In this document: positions 35,666 to 45,488 of the stretch, in pieces | Layout of the letters: every line of letters starts with the position of its first letter | How positions within the stretch are numbered: position 1 is the stretch's first letter | Assembly: GCF_014490725.1 (NCBI RefSeq) | Contig: NZ_JACOQL010000001.1 | Coordinates: forward strand, 310,001 to 374,000 | Origin: Paracoccus amoyensis | GTDB taxonomy: Bacteria > Pseudomonadota > Alphaproteobacteria > Rhodobacterales > Rhodobacteraceae | Reading direction: 5' to 3' | DNA: 64,000 nucleotides | Translations under genes and position numbers: made by a program | Notes under the pieces: generated by a model | What the model was told of the DNA's origin: nothing | What the model saw: the letters and a program-made list of their open reading frames with translations, nothing else | Databases searched by the model: none

Positions 35666-37612
35666 ATGAAGAACCTGCGCACGCATGGAAAATCGACCAT
35701 CGTTTGGCTTTTGTTGGGCCTGATGGTGCTTGGCCTTGGCGGATTCGGCGTGACCAGCTTTTCCGGCGGCTCAAGTTCCGTCGGATCGGTGGGCGAAACC
35801 CCGGTGACGGCGGATCAGTATTTGCGGGCGTTGCGCAATCAGATGCAAAGCTATCAGCAGCAGACGGGTCAGCCGCTGAGCATGGCGCAGGCGCAGGCCA
35901 TCGGTCTGCCGCAAGCCGTGCAATCGCAACTGTTCACCGCCGCCGCGTTGGAAGAGCAGACCCGCAAGATCGGCATTTCCGTCGGTGATGAAAAGGTGCG
36001 TCAAAGCATTCTGGAGGCCCCGGCGTTTCGTGGTCCGAACGGCAGGTTTGACCGCACCGCATACGGCGAAGTATTGCGTCGTGAACGGATGACCGAAGCC
36101 GAGTTTGAAAGCGCCATCCGCGTCGATGAATCCCGCATGTTGCTGCAACGCGCCATCGTGGGTGGCGTCGTTGCGCCTCAGCCGCTTGTGGACACGACGG
36201 TGCATTGGTTGCTGGAACGCCGCGATATCGCATGGCGCGAATTGACTGCGGATCAGCTGCAGGCACCGATTGCCGACCCGGATGAGGAAACCTTGAAAGC
36301 GTGGCACAGCGCCAATGCCGACCGTTTCACCGCGCCGGAAATTCGCAAGATCAGCTATGTCTGGCTGACGCCGGAAATGCTGGCCCCCGAAGTTCAGCTG
36401 GACGAGGCGGCCTTGCGCGCGGCCTATGACGCCAAAGCCGCCGAATATCAGCAGCCCGAACGCCGCATGGTCAGCCGTCTTGTGATGCCGTCGCAAGATG
36501 AGGCATTGGCGGCCAAGGCGCGTATCGATGCTGGCGAAATCTCATTCGAGGATCTGGTGACGCAACGCGGTCTGACGCTGGAGGATGTGGATCTGGGCGA
36601 AGCCAGCAAAGACAGTCTTGGCGACGCTGGCGAGCCGATCTTTGAATTGGAACAGCCGGGCGTTGTCGGGCCGATCCAGACCAATCTTGGCCCGACCCTG
36701 TTCGCGATGCACGCGATCCTTGACCCGGTGGATGTCTCGTTCGAGGACGCAGAGGAGGAGCTTCGCAGCGACGCAGCGATGGACCGTGCGGTCCGCATGA
36801 TCGAAGACCGTTCGCATGATTACGAAGACCTGTTGGTGGGCGGCGCGACGCTGGAGGAGGTTGCCGATCAGACCGAACTGGAACTGGGCCAGATCGAATG
36901 GTCTGCTGACAGCGCGTCCGAGGGCGGCAGCATCGCCGGATATCAGGCATTCCGCGATCTGGCGAACGCCCTGACCCAGACCGATTTTCCGACGATCACC
37001 CAATTGGATGATGGCGGCGTGTTTGCCGTTCGTCTGGATGAGATCGTTCCCCCCATGCTGAAACCCTTTGAAGATGTTCGTGAAGACGTGTTGGAAGATT
37101 GGCGTCGGGGCGAGGCGCATCGCCAACTGCTGGCCCTGGCCGAGGAAGAGCGGTTGCAGGATACCGCTGCCGCCGCGCCACAACCTGAACCCGCCGCATC
37201 GACCGGTGCGGGTGGCGTGGTCGAAAACCCTGCGGTAACGCCCGATGCAGCCCCTGTTGCTGAACCGGCCGCCTCTGCATCGGCATGGGTCGAAGTCCCC
37301 GAACTGACCCGCGACGGCTGGGTCGAGGGTGTTCCGCCCGATGTCGTGGCCCGCGCATTCGAGATGGACGCGCCGGGCGAAGTCGAGGTGGTCGATGCTC
37401 AGGATCGCGTGATCCTGTTGCGTTTGGATGCGATCAACGAAGCCGATCTGGAAGGCGAGGATGCGCAGCGCGTCGATGAAGCCGTCCGTTCGCGGATTGG
37501 TGAATCCCTCAGCATGGATATTTTTGACTACTATGCCCGTGCAGCGCAGCGCAGCGGTGGTCTGGAAATCAACCAGTCGGCCATCAATGCCGTGAACACG
37601 CAGGTTCAGTAA
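35666..37612 (+). CDS. ppiD: Peptidylprolyl isomerase/foldase PpiD-like protein
   Basis: The 648-residue protein is anchored by one N-terminal helix (STIVWLLLGLMVLGLGGFG), followed by a SurA_N-type chaperone domain (VTADQYLRALRNQMQ, RTAYGEVLRRERMTEAEFE), a parvulin-like region at about 240-360 with RRMVSRLVMPSQDEALAAKARIDAGEISFEDL, and a C-terminal helical region with an Ala/Pro insert near 510-550. PpiD helps newly exported proteins fold at the Sec translocon. Its TAA overlaps the trpE ATG by one base, the ppiD-trpE order common in Rhodobacterales. Confidence 0.9.
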   Translation: MKNLRTHGKSTIVWLLLGLMVLGLGGFGVTSFSGGSSSVGSVGETPVTADQYLRALRNQMQSYQQQTGQPLSMAQAQAIGLPQAVQSQLFTAAALEEQTRKIGISVGDEKVRQSILEAPAFRGPNGRFDRTAYGEVLRRERMTEAEFESAIRVDESRMLLQRAIVGGVVAPQPLVDTTVHWLLERRDIAWRELTADQLQAPIADPDEETLKAWHSANADRFTAPEIRKISYVWLTPEMLAPEVQLDEAALRAAYDAKAAEYQQPERRMVSRLVMPSQDEALAAKARIDAGEISFEDLVTQRGLTLEDVDLGEASKDSLGDAGEPIFELEQPGVVGPIQTNLGPTLFAMHAILDPVDVSFEDAEEELRSDAAMDRAVRMIEDRSHDYEDLLVGGATLEEVADQTELELGQIEWSADSASEGGSIAGYQAFRDLANALTQTDFPTITQLDDGGVFAVRLDEIVPPMLKPFEDVREDVLEDWRRGEAHRQLLALAEEERLQDTAAAAPQPEPAASTGAGGVVENPAVTPDAAPVAEPAASASAWVEVPELTRDGWVEGVPPDVVARAFEMDAPGEVEVVDAQDRVILLRLDAINEADLEGEDAQRVDEAVRSRIGESLSMDIFDYYARAAQRSGGLEINQSAINAVNTQVQ

Positions 37613-39120
37613 TGGATCTGACGCCTGATTTTGCGGAATTTGAGACCGCGTGGAAGGCCGGGCAAAATCAGCTTGTCACCATCCGTCTGGCGGCCGATCT
37701 GGATACCCCGGTCAGCCTGATGCTGAAACTGACCGACGCCACCCCGATGAGCTTTATGCTGGAATCGGTGACGGGAGGAGAGGTTCGCGGACGCTATTCC
37801 ATCGTCGGCATGAAGCCTGATCTGATCTGGGATTGTCGTGACGGCAAGGCGCGGATCAACCGGCAGGCTCGGTTTTCCCGGCAATTCGAAACGGATGACC
37901 GTCCTGCGCTGGACAGTTTGCGGGCGCTGATCGAAGAAAGCCGGATCGAGGCGATGCCCGATGGTGTGCCGCCAGCCGCCGCAGGGCTGTTTGGCTATCT
38001 GGGCTATGACATGATCCGTCTGGTCGAGCATTTGCCGGATGTGAACCCGGACCCGCTGGACCTGCCGGACGCGATGCTGATGCGTCCTTCGGTGGTTGCC
38101 GTTCTGGATGGTGTGAAGGGCGAGGTGACGTTGTGCGCGCCTGCGTGGCATGATGGCAGTGACAATGCCCGCGCCGCCTATGCCCGCGCGGCTGAACGGG
38201 TGATGGACGCGCTGCGTTCGCTGGACCGCCAACCAACCGAGCCGCGCGCCCTGGGCCATGATGCCCAGATCGGAGAGCCGATTTCGAACTTTGCCAAGGA
38301 TGAATATCTGGCGGCTGTCGAAAAGGCCCGTGATTATATCCGTGCTGGCGACATCTTTCAGGTGGTTCCATCGCAGCGCTGGCGGATGGATTTCCCGCTG
38401 CCACCCTTTGCGCTGTATCGCAGCCTGCGCCGCACGAACCCGTCGCCGTTCATGTTCTTTCTGAACATGGAGGGCTTCCAGATCGTCGGCGCCAGCCCGG
38501 AAATTCTTGTCCGTCTGCGGGACGGAGAGGTGACCATTCGTCCGATCGCGGGCACCCGTCCGCGCGGTGCCGACGAAGCCCAGGATCGCGCATTGGAAGC
38601 CGACCTGCTGGGCGACCAGAAAGAGTTGGCCGAGCATCTGATGCTGCTGGATCTTGGCCGAAATGATGTGGGGCGCGTGGCAAAGCCGGGCACGGTTCAC
38701 CCGACCGAGCAATTCGTGATCGAACGTTATAGCCACGTCATGCATATCGTCTCGAACGTGGTGGGCGAGTTGCGTGACGGCGAAGATGCCCTGTCGGCCT
38801 TGCTGGCGGGGCTGCCGGCTGGCACCGTATCAGGTGCGCCCAAGGTTCGTGCCATGGAAATCATAGACGAATTGGAACCTGAAAAGCGCGGCGTCTATGG
38901 CGGCGCGGTCGGTTATTTCGCCGCAAATGGTGAAATGGACATGTGTATTGCGCTGCGCACGGGCGTCATCAAGGATGGTGGGTTGTTCATTCAGGCCGGA
39001 GGCGGTGTTGTCTTTGACAGCAATCCCGAAAGCGAGTTCGAAGAAACGGTGAACAAAAGCAGCGCACTTCGACGCGCCGCCGAAGGTGCTGCCCGTTTTG
39101 TGCGCGGTGATAATAGCTGA
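37612..39120 (+). CDS. trpE: Anthranilate synthase component I TrpE
   Basis: TrpE (502 residues) makes anthranilate from chorismate with TrpG-supplied ammonia. The feedback site region MLESVTGGEVRGRYS corresponds to the LLES motif that binds tryptophan. The catalytic domain shows RTNPSPFMFFLNM, IRPIAGTRPRG, LDLGRNDVGRVA and GLPAGTVSGAPKVRAMEII. It is coupled to ppiD by a TAATG junction; trpG and trpD are on the opposite strand. Confidence 0.96.
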   Translation: MDLTPDFAEFETAWKAGQNQLVTIRLAADLDTPVSLMLKLTDATPMSFMLESVTGGEVRGRYSIVGMKPDLIWDCRDGKARINRQARFSRQFETDDRPALDSLRALIEESRIEAMPDGVPPAAAGLFGYLGYDMIRLVEHLPDVNPDPLDLPDAMLMRPSVVAVLDGVKGEVTLCAPAWHDGSDNARAAYARAAERVMDALRSLDRQPTEPRALGHDAQIGEPISNFAKDEYLAAVEKARDYIRAGDIFQVVPSQRWRMDFPLPPFALYRSLRRTNPSPFMFFLNMEGFQIVGASPEILVRLRDGEVTIRPIAGTRPRGADEAQDRALEADLLGDQKELAEHLMLLDLGRNDVGRVAKPGTVHPTEQFVIERYSHVMHIVSNVVGELRDGEDALSALLAGLPAGTVSGAPKVRAMEIIDELEPEKRGVYGGAVGYFAANGEMDMCIALRTGVIKDGGLFIQAGGGVVFDSNPESEFEETVNKSSALRRAAEGAARFVRGDNS

Positions 39121-39199
39121 CGCAGGGATGATGCAGCAAGCTGCTGCGTCAATCCGGTAGCGACAGTTTCCGGGCGCTTTCCGGGCATGACCGGAATCG

Positions 39200-39223
39200 A
39201 AAAGGGCGGCCCAAGGGCCACCC
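39200..39223 (-). terminator. Terminator after the PRC-barrel gene
   Basis: On the minus strand GGGTGGCCC and GGGCCGCCC pair with one mismatch across two bases and are followed by TTTT. The hairpin lies about 26 bases after the PRC-barrel gene stop and separates it from convergent trpE. Confidence 0.6.
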
Positions 39224-39248
39224 AATACTCGATAAACAATAAGACAGA

Positions 39249-40001
39249 TCAGTTGGCCGGTGCGGTTTCACCCTCGGCCGGCACTGCTGCCGGATCGGTC
39301 GGCATTGCGGCCGGGTCTGCGGGTGCGGCTGCCGGATCAGTCGGCATTGCTGCCGGGTCGGCAGGTGCGGCTGCAGGGTCGGCAGGCGCCGCCGGATCAA
39401 CCGGTGCCGTTGCATCGGCGGGGACAGCGCCCGGCGCCGCTTCCTGTTGACGGAAGACATATTCCGGCGCGGCTTCAGCCTCTTCCTTGGTCAGGTCGCT
39501 GGTGATTTCCTGCGCGTCGTAGTTGATGACCAGCTGATCCCACGGAACGGCAATCTGCTTCTGGCCGATGCCCAGGAAGCCGCCTACGCCGATCACCGCA
39601 GCGATCATCTGGCCGGTCTCGCTGTCCACGATGATGTCGTTGATATTACCAATTGGGGTTGCGTCAGCCGTGACGACAGATGCGCCGGTGACCCAGTCAA
39701 GACGAAGCTCCGTCGCGGCTTGCTCTTGGACGACCTTCCCACTTGCGGCGACTTCTGCGGCTGCGGCTGCGGCGGCTGCCTCTTCTGCGGCGGCATCAAC
39801 TTCGGCCGCAGCGGGATCATCCGTTGCACCCTCCGGTGCTGCGTCCATAGTACTGCCAGCCTCGGGTGCCGCAGCAGGATCTGCCGGAGCCTCGGTCGTG
39901 GCCGCAGGGCTATCTGTGGCAGGTGTGGTTGCATCCTGCGCGAAAGCTGCACCCATGGACAGGGGCAGAACAAGGGCGGTTGTCAGCATGAACTTGCGCA
40001 T
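39249..40001 (-). CDS. Periplasmic PRC-barrel domain protein with Ala/Pro repeats
   Basis: The 250-residue protein has a signal peptide (MRKFMLTTALVLPLSMGAAFA, cleavage before QDA), an Ala/Glu-rich low-complexity arm (22-90), a PRC-barrel domain at about 95-165 (ASVVTADATPIGNINDIIVD, KQIAVPWDQLVIN) and a C-terminal tail of repeated DPAA-x-PAD/PTD units. PRC-barrel proteins are often stress-induced envelope proteins. A perfect AGGAGG site stands at good spacing before the ATG, suggesting strong translation. The tail is encoded by 42-bp tandem repeats. Confidence 0.85.
   Translation of the reverse strand: MRKFMLTTALVLPLSMGAAFAQDATTPATDSPAATTEAPADPAAAPEAGSTMDAAPEGATDDPAAAEVDAAAEEAAAAAAAAEVAASGKVVQEQAATELRLDWVTGASVVTADATPIGNINDIIVDSETGQMIAAVIGVGGFLGIGQKQIAVPWDQLVINYDAQEITSDLTKEEAEAAPEYVFRQQEAAPGAVPADATAPVDPAAPADPAAAPADPAAMPTDPAAAPADPAAMPTDPAAVPAEGETAPAN
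39289..39372 (-). repeat. 42-bp tandem repeats coding for the PRC-protein tail
   Basis: Two 42-bp units (39289-39330, 39331-39372) differ at only a few positions and encode 14 residues each of the pattern ADPAA-x-PTDPAA. A shorter diverged unit follows. The copy number is likely to vary between strains through slippage or recombination. Confidence 0.85.
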
Positions 40002-40122
40002 GTCTTTTCCTCCTAAATAGGCCGCGCCGTGCGTGTATGGCGCGATTGAAAAGACAAGTCATTGGCCCCCGGATAGGTTCCAGATGAACTGAAATTTCAC
40101 ACAATTATTTGAAATTATCGGT

Positions 40123-40623
40123 TTAATCCGTGCCGCGATAAGGCTGCACATATTGCAGCGCCATATCCCAGGGGAAAAAGATCCATGTATCCTGACTCAC
40201 TTCGGTGACATAGGTCTGCACCATCGGCTTGCCCTTGGGCTTGGCATAGACGGTGCCGAAATGCGCTTTCGGATACATTTCGCGGATCAGCTCCAGCGTC
40301 CGGCCCGAATCGACCAGATCGTCGATGACCAGAATGCCGTCGCCATCGCGCATCAACTGATCATCGGGTCTTTTCAGCACTTCCAGCTGGCCTTGGCCGG
40401 CTTCCGTGCCCACGCCCTTATAGGACCGGATCGAGATCGTATCGATGGTGCGGATGTCCAGTTCCCGCGCCACGATCATTGCCGGAACCAGACCGCCGCG
40501 CGTCACCGCGACAACCGCCCGCCAGTCATTGCCGTCCAGGCGCCAGGACAGGGCCCGTGCGTCGCGGTGCAATTGATCCCAGCTTACGTGAAAACCCTTT
40601 TCGTGGGGCAGGCGGTCCATCAT
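40123..40623 (-). CDS. gpt: Xanthine phosphoribosyltransferase Gpt
   Basis: Gpt (166 residues) salvages xanthine and guanine with PRPP. The PRPP-binding motif is [14 protein letters not shown], preceded by the base-pocket region [17 protein letters not shown], and the C-terminal [10 protein letters not shown] is diagnostic of the bacterial XPRT branch. Two consecutive ATG codons open the gene (40623 or 40620). A LysE-type exporter gene lies 24 bases upstream on the same strand. Confidence 0.93.
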   Translation of the reverse strand: MMDRLPHEKGFHVSWDQLHRDARALSWRLDGNDWRAVVAVTRGGLVPAMIVARELDIRTIDTISIRSYKGVGTEAGQGQLEVLKRPDDQLMRDGDGILVIDDLVDSGRTLELIREMYPKAHFGTVYAKPKGKPMVQTYVTEVSQDTWIFFPWDMALQYVQPYRGTD

Positions 40624-40647
40624 CTATCGGCTCCCTAGTCAGTCGCG

Positions 40648-41262
40648 TCAGTGGCGCAAAATCAGCGTCAGGCCCAAAAGTCCGATCAACAGCCCGGCAC
40701 CACGGTCTATCCAGAATTTTGATGCATAATAACGACGTCGCGGCCAAGGCAAAGCCATCAAGCAGGCAACGGCGGTATAAAATATCATCTCGACGCTAAC
40801 TGCCGTAGTGTAAATTGCAACTTTATCCAGAACGGTCAAAGACAGAGGGAACACGGACAGAAGGACTGATGAATAAAACAGCGCAGGTTTCGGGTTCGAC
40901 AGGTTCAATGTCACCCCGCCCCAAAAGCTGATTCCCCCCGTGCCTTCGGCAGGGTCCGGCAAGGGATCGGGCGCGTGCCGCCACATCTTCCATGCGATCC
41001 ATAACAGATACAGCCCGCCCAGCACCGTCAGGGCCGTATAGGTCCAGGGAAGCGTTTGAAAGATGATGGTCAGACCCAATAGAGACACGGCACACCACAG
41101 CGACGCGCCAAAGGCCAGTCCCCATGCATAGGGCAGCGTGCGCGCCCGCCCAAGCGCAAAGGCGCTTTGACTGGCCGCGATCACCGCAGGACCAGGGGAC
41201 AGGATCGCCGGGACCAGAATTCCGGCGAAGATCTGCAACTGCTGCGCGGTGACCGTGATCAT
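40648..41262 (-). CDS. LysE family translocator
   Basis: A 204-residue membrane protein with about six helices and the family N-terminal segment ILVPAILSPGPAVIAASQSAFALG. The mid-protein motif LNLSNPKPALFYSSVL corresponds to the conserved N-P-K region. Substrate unknown. It lies between fabI (20 bases upstream) and gpt on the same strand, perhaps one transcript. Confidence 0.88.
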   Translation of the reverse strand: MITVTAQQLQIFAGILVPAILSPGPAVIAASQSAFALGRARTLPYAWGLAFGASLWCAVSLLGLTIIFQTLPWTYTALTVLGGLYLLWIAWKMWRHAPDPLPDPAEGTGGISFWGGVTLNLSNPKPALFYSSVLLSVFPLSLTVLDKVAIYTTAVSVEMIFYTAVACLMALPWPRRRYYASKFWIDRGAGLLIGLLGLTLILRH

Positions 41263-41282
41263 GCTGCTTTATATGGCCCCGG

Positions 41283-42110
41283 TCAGTCTTTCTTCACCAC
41301 GGCAATATCGGGCGCATCAACCGCCTTCATCCCGACGACGTGATAGCCCGAATCGACGTGATGCGTTTCGCCGGTCACACCCGCGCCAAGCCGCGACAGC
41401 AGATACAGCGCCGAATTTCCGACGTCTTCCTGTGTCACATTGCGGCGAAGGGGCGAGTTCAGTTCGTTCCACTTCATGATGTAACGGAAATCGCCGATGC
41501 CTGACGCGGCCAGCGTCTTGATCGGGCCGGCGCTGATCGCATTGACGCGAATACCGTCCTTGCCCAGATCCTCGGCCAGATAGCGGACACTGGCTTCCAG
41601 GGCCGCCTTGGCTACGCCCATCACGTTGTAATGTGGCATCACCCGTTCGGCCCCGTAATAGGTCAGGGTCAGCAAACTGCCGCCATCAGGCATCATTGCA
41701 GCCGCACGTTTGGCGACAGCGGTGAAGGAAAAGACCGAGATATCCATGGTCATCAGAAAGTTTTCGCGCGTGGTGTCGGCGTAACGGCCGCGCAGTTGGT
41801 CCTTGTCGGAAAAGCCGATGGCATGGACCAGAAAGTCGATCTTGCCCCATTTTTCCTGAAGTGTATCAAAAAGCGCGTCGATCGACGCGACATCGCTGAC
41901 ATCGCAGGGAAGCACCATGTCAGAGCCAAGTTGCGCCGCCAGCGGATCAACCCGTTTCTTCAGTGCGTCGCCCTGATAGGAAAACGCCAGTTCTGCGCCT
42001 TCGGATGCCAGTGCCTGCGCGATACCCCAGGCGATGGACTTATCATTCGCCAAGCCCATGATCAGACCGCGTTTACCTGCCATCAAACCGTTTTTTTGCT
42101 CGCTTGACAT
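41283..42110 (-). CDS. fabI: Enoyl-[acyl-carrier-protein] reductase FabI
   Basis: FabI (275 residues) performs the last step of each fatty-acid elongation cycle with NADH. The cofactor region is GLIMGLANDKSIAWGIA, and the catalytic Tyr/Lys pair lies in YNVMGVAKAALE (Y-x6-K), typical of FabI rather than ordinary SDRs. YYGAERVMPHY, with the triclosan-region Tyr, is intact. It is divergent from pdxH, 82 bases away. Confidence 0.95.
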   Translation of the reverse strand: MSSEQKNGLMAGKRGLIMGLANDKSIAWGIAQALASEGAELAFSYQGDALKKRVDPLAAQLGSDMVLPCDVSDVASIDALFDTLQEKWGKIDFLVHAIGFSDKDQLRGRYADTTRENFLMTMDISVFSFTAVAKRAAAMMPDGGSLLTLTYYGAERVMPHYNVMGVAKAALEASVRYLAEDLGKDGIRVNAISAGPIKTLAASGIGDFRYIMKWNELNSPLRRNVTQEDVGNSALYLLSRLGAGVTGETHHVDSGYHVVGMKAVDAPDIAVVKKD

Positions 42111-42192
42111 GTTCTGACTCTCGCGCTTTCAACCAATTATGAAATTTGCTTATGGCAAAGGTCAGGCAGCATCAAGCGCAAGGAATGATTGA

Positions 42193-42807
42193 ATGGCTGA
42201 CAGAGATGGCCTGTTCGCAGGAGATGATCCCTTTGAAATCGCGCGGCGTTGGTTGGCGGAAGCCGAAAAGACCGAGCCGAATGATCCGAACGCCATTGCG
42301 TTGTCCACGGTCGATCCGGAGGGAATGCCCGATGCTCGCATGGTCCTGCTGAAAGCGATCGAAGGCAGCGGCACCGACGGCTCATTTGTTTTCTATACGA
42401 ATTACGAAAGCGCCAAGGGTCGGCAAATTGCTGCCACCGGCAAGGCGGCTTTCGTCATGCACTGGAAATCATTGCGCCGCCAGATACGCGTGCGCGGCAC
42501 CGTTACCCGCGAGGAAGGGCCGCAGGCGGACGAATATTACGCAAGCCGGGCCTTGCAAAGCAGGATCGGCGCGTGGGCGTCGAAACAATCGCGCCCATTG
42601 GCAAGCCGTGGGCAACTTTTAGCGGATGTCGCAAAATATACGATCCGGTATGGAAATTCCCCGACACGCCCCCCATCTTGGGGAGGACTGAGGATACATC
42701 CTGTATCCATAGAGTTTTGGGCTGAAGGTGCGTTTCGCTTGCATGATCGCTTTGTATGGGACATACAAAATTACGAGAGTTGGGCTGTTCAAAGATTGTA
42801 TCCATAG
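42193..42807 (+). CDS. pdxH: Pyridoxamine 5'-phosphate oxidase PdxH
   Basis: PdxH (204 residues) oxidises pyridoxamine/pyridoxine phosphate to PLP with FMN. Conserved parts: the N-terminal [52 protein letters not shown], the FMN site [16 protein letters not shown], and the C-terminal [17 protein letters not shown]...RLYP. The final 40 codons and the following 150 bases are noticeably more AT-rich than the rest of the gene. No terminator is evident before the cold-shock gene. Confidence 0.94.
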   Translation: MADRDGLFAGDDPFEIARRWLAEAEKTEPNDPNAIALSTVDPEGMPDARMVLLKAIEGSGTDGSFVFYTNYESAKGRQIAATGKAAFVMHWKSLRRQIRVRGTVTREEGPQADEYYASRALQSRIGAWASKQSRPLASRGQLLADVAKYTIRYGNSPTRPPSWGGLRIHPVSIEFWAEGAFRLHDRFVWDIQNYESWAVQRLYP

Positions 42808-42963
42808 ACAGCTTGACCTTCGTGGCAAGATGGCTGACGATATTTCGTTCGTCGGCAGCAAGTTACATTCGTGGGTTCGGAAAATTGAGTCACGCGAAGA
42901 GCCAGTGCAGGCGGATGCAGGCGGCGAACTAAAGAACAGCACGATAATGTGCGATGCGGTGAT

Positions 42964-43566
42964 ATGACGATGACGGACGAAAATGGACTGAAACTGGTCT
43001 TTGGTGTGGTCAAATGGTTTGACCCTGCGAAAGGGTATGGTTTCATCTTGAATTCAGAGGGTGGGGCAGACATCCTCTTGCATGCAAACGTGCTGCGTAA
43101 CTTCGGTCGCAGTTCGGTTGCTGATCAATCGCGCGTGACGGTCTGGATGCAACCGACCAAGCGCGGTCTGCAAGCCACCGAAGTCGTCTCGATCGAGCCG
43201 CCGGTCACTGACGGCAGTGCACCGATCGCCGATCTGGAAAATGGCGTCATCGAACAATTGGACAGCCTGCCGCTGCGTCCGGCACGGGTGAAATGGTTCG
43301 ACAAGGCAAAAGGCTTTGGATTCGCGAATATTTTCGGCCTTCCGGATGATGTGTTCCTGCATGTCGAAGTGCTGCGCCATTCGGGTTTTGCCGATTTGGC
43401 CATCGGTGAGGCTATCGGCATTCGTGTCGTAGAAGGGCCGCGTGGCCTGATGGCTGCGCAAATCAGCAGCTGGGACAGCGGCGTGCCGCAAAGCGACAGC
43501 CTGTTCGGTGCTTCCGATGACGAACACGAACGAGACGATGATTTCCTTGCTCATGTTGCAGAATAA
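42964..43566 (+). CDS. Double cold-shock domain protein
   Basis: The 200-residue protein carries two CSDs. The first (about 12-75) has VKWFDPAKGYGFI and ADILLHANVL; the second (about 105-170) has VKWFDKAKGFGFA and DDVFLHVEVL. Each has an RNP1-like K-G-[YF]-G-F motif and an RNP2-like motif, so it should bind single-stranded RNA or DNA. The tail is acidic (ASDDEHERDDD). The start could be GTG 42949, ATG 42964 or ATG 42970. It overlaps the DUF192 gene by 29 bases, as these families often do in Rhodobacterales. Confidence 0.9.
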   Translation: MTMTDENGLKLVFGVVKWFDPAKGYGFILNSEGGADILLHANVLRNFGRSSVADQSRVTVWMQPTKRGLQATEVVSIEPPVTDGSAPIADLENGVIEQLDSLPLRPARVKWFDKAKGFGFANIFGLPDDVFLHVEVLRHSGFADLAIGEAIGIRVVEGPRGLMAAQISSWDSGVPQSDSLFGASDDEHERDDDFLAHVAE

Positions 43567-44059
43567 GGTCGCTTCGGCGGCCTTTCTTATTGCTGGCCTG
43601 ACATTTTCCCCGCCACTTTTTGCCCAGACGCCGGTTTGCGCGGGCGATGTCGTGCATTTCAATACCGCGCAGGGCGTGACGTCCTTTCGCGTCGAAATCG
43701 CCGATGATGACTCCGAACGCGCCCAAGGGTTGATGTATCGCCGTGAATTGGCCGCGGATTCCGGGATGCTGTTCATCTATGACAGCCCGCGAAGAACCAG
43801 TTTCTGGATGCGTAACACCTATATCCCGCTGGATCTGATCTTCATGGACGCTGCCGGGGTGATTCGGCATATCCACCGAAATGCCCGTCCGATGGACGAA
43901 ACCTCGATCCCCGGGGCGGCGATTGGTGATCCGCAGCCGGAACGCCTGATGATTTTGGAAATCGCGGCCGGACAGGCGGATGCGCATGGGCTGAAGATCG
44001 GGCAACCCATGGCCCATCCACGATTAAATCCAAATCGTGCGGCTTGGCCCTGCGACTAG
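43538..44059 (+). CDS. DUF192 family exported protein
   Basis: A 173-residue protein with a signal peptide (ASAAFLIAGLTFSPPLFA, cleavage before QTP) and a DUF192 domain: ERAQGLMYRRELAADSGMLFIYD, FWMRNTYIPLDLIFMD and the P-x-S-IPGAAIG region. The family has no proven enzyme activity. Start candidates are ATG 43517, 43538 and 43553; 43538 gives a good signal peptide. It is cotranscribed with the cold-shock gene and followed by tRNA-Pro. Confidence 0.85.
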   Translation: MISLLMLQNKVASAAFLIAGLTFSPPLFAQTPVCAGDVVHFNTAQGVTSFRVEIADDDSERAQGLMYRRELAADSGMLFIYDSPRRTSFWMRNTYIPLDLIFMDAAGVIRHIHRNARPMDETSIPGAAIGDPQPERLMILEIAAGQADAHGLKIGQPMAHPRLNPNRAAWPCD

Positions 44060-44100
44060 GTCTTTCCCTCGGCGTTTTGATCCGCTAGAAGCCGCCAAGT

Positions 44101-44177
<77 letters not shown>

Positions 44178-44213
44178 TCTTCCTTTCAACAAAGATGTCA
44201 GGGCGATGGTCGG

Positions 44214-45488
44214 TTAACGACGGCCGATGCTGAGCAATTGATACAGCATCAGCGCAGCCAGCGTGGAGGTGCCGATGCCACCCAGTGCAAAGCCACCGAT
44301 ATTCACCGTGAAATCGCCAGCGCCAAGAATCAGCGCGACCCCCACGGTGAACAGGTTCCGCGAATCGGAAAAGTCGACTTTGTTATCGACCCAGATCCGC
44401 GCCATTGCCGAGGCGATCAGCCCAAAGACAGACACCGCCAGACCGGCCAGAACCGGGGCTGGAATGGTTTGCAGGACCGCGCCGAATTTGGGCGACAGGC
44501 CAAGGAAAATCGCGATCATTGCAGCGATTGGAAAAATCAGCGTCGAATAGACCTTGGTCATCGCCATGACGCCGATATTTTCGGCATAGGTGGTCACACC
44601 TGTGCCGCCGCCCGATCCCGCGATCATGGTGGCAATGCCGTCGCCCAGAAAACCGCGCCCGATATAGCGGTCCATGTTCTGCCCGGTGATCGAGCCAAGG
44701 GCCTTGATATGGCCCAGATTTTCGGCCACCAGAACGACGGCTACGGGGGCAATCAGGCTGATCGCCTGCCAGTTGAATTCCGGCTTCACAAAATTGGGCA
44801 GTCCGAACCACGGTGCCGCCGCAACGCTGCTGAAATCGATGCCGGGCAGCAGCCCCGCCCCATTGCCAAGGATCAGGACCAGCGCATAACCAAAGACCAG
44901 CGCCAGCAGAACGGCGACCCGGCGGATCGCCTGTGGCCCATAGGCCGATACCATTGCCATGCACAGCACGGTGGCAAAGGCGATGGCCATATGGGCGCCG
45001 CTGCCCTTTAGCTGTCCAACGGCGACGGGCGCAAGGTTCAGGCCGATCGCCACGCCAATCGCGCCTGTCACCGCGGGGGGCATCAGCTTTTCCACCCAGC
45101 CAGCGCCGGCAGCCATGACGATCAGGCCGATCAATGCATAGACCGCGCCCGCCGCGATGATGCCGCCAAGGGCCACGCCGATATTTGGATTTGCCCCGCT
45201 GCCGGAAAAGCCTGTGGCGGCGATCACCACGGCGATAAAGGCGAATGACGATCCCAGATAGCTGGGCACTCGGCCGCCGGTGATGAAGAAGAACAGCAGC
45301 GTGCCGATGCCCGAAAAGAAGACGGCGACATTCGGATCAAACCCCATCAGCAGCGGCGCCAGAATGGTCGATCCCGACATTGCCAGCAAATGTTGCAGGC
45401 TCATCGGAACTGCGGCTGCCGGCGGCAGTTTTTCATCTGGCAGGACGGTATTGCCCGTCGCGCGGCGCCAGGTGGGGAAATAGGCCAT
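44214..45488 (-). CDS. uraA: Uracil/xanthine permease family (NCS2) transporter
   Basis: The 424-residue protein has about 14 hydrophobic segments and NCS2 hallmarks: QHLLAMSGSTILAPLLMGF near the N-terminus, PVAVVLVAENLGHIKALG in TM8 with the substrate Glu, and GSGGGTGVTTYAENIGVMAMTKV in TM10. It is a proton-coupled pyrimidine (UraA/RutG-like) permease by this pattern. MAYFPTW is chosen as the start. It is 109 bases downstream of the SDR that ends the TRAP operon, on the same strand, so read-through is possible. Confidence 0.88.
   Translation of the reverse strand: MAYFPTWRRATGNTVLPDEKLPPAAAVPMSLQHLLAMSGSTILAPLLMGFDPNVAVFFSGIGTLLFFFITGGRVPSYLGSSFAFIAVVIAATGFSGSGANPNIGVALGGIIAAGAVYALIGLIVMAAGAGWVEKLMPPAVTGAIGVAIGLNLAPVAVGQLKGSGAHMAIAFATVLCMAMVSAYGPQAIRRVAVLLALVFGYALVLILGNGAGLLPGIDFSSVAAAPWFGLPNFVKPEFNWQAISLIAPVAVVLVAENLGHIKALGSITGQNMDRYIGRGFLGDGIATMIAGSGGGTGVTTYAENIGVMAMTKVYSTLIFPIAAMIAIFLGLSPKFGAVLQTIPAPVLAGLAVSVFGLIASAMARIWVDNKVDFSDSRNLFTVGVALILGAGDFTVNIGGFALGGIGTSTLAALMLYQLLSIGRR

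Noticed and set aside
39289..39420. Regular repeats that could suggest a CRISPR array
   Set aside because: Units are contiguous, without spacers, and code in frame for the PRC-protein tail.
42619..42942. Minus-strand open frame across the pdxH 3' end
   Set aside because: It overlaps the conserved end of pdxH and has no protein-like features.
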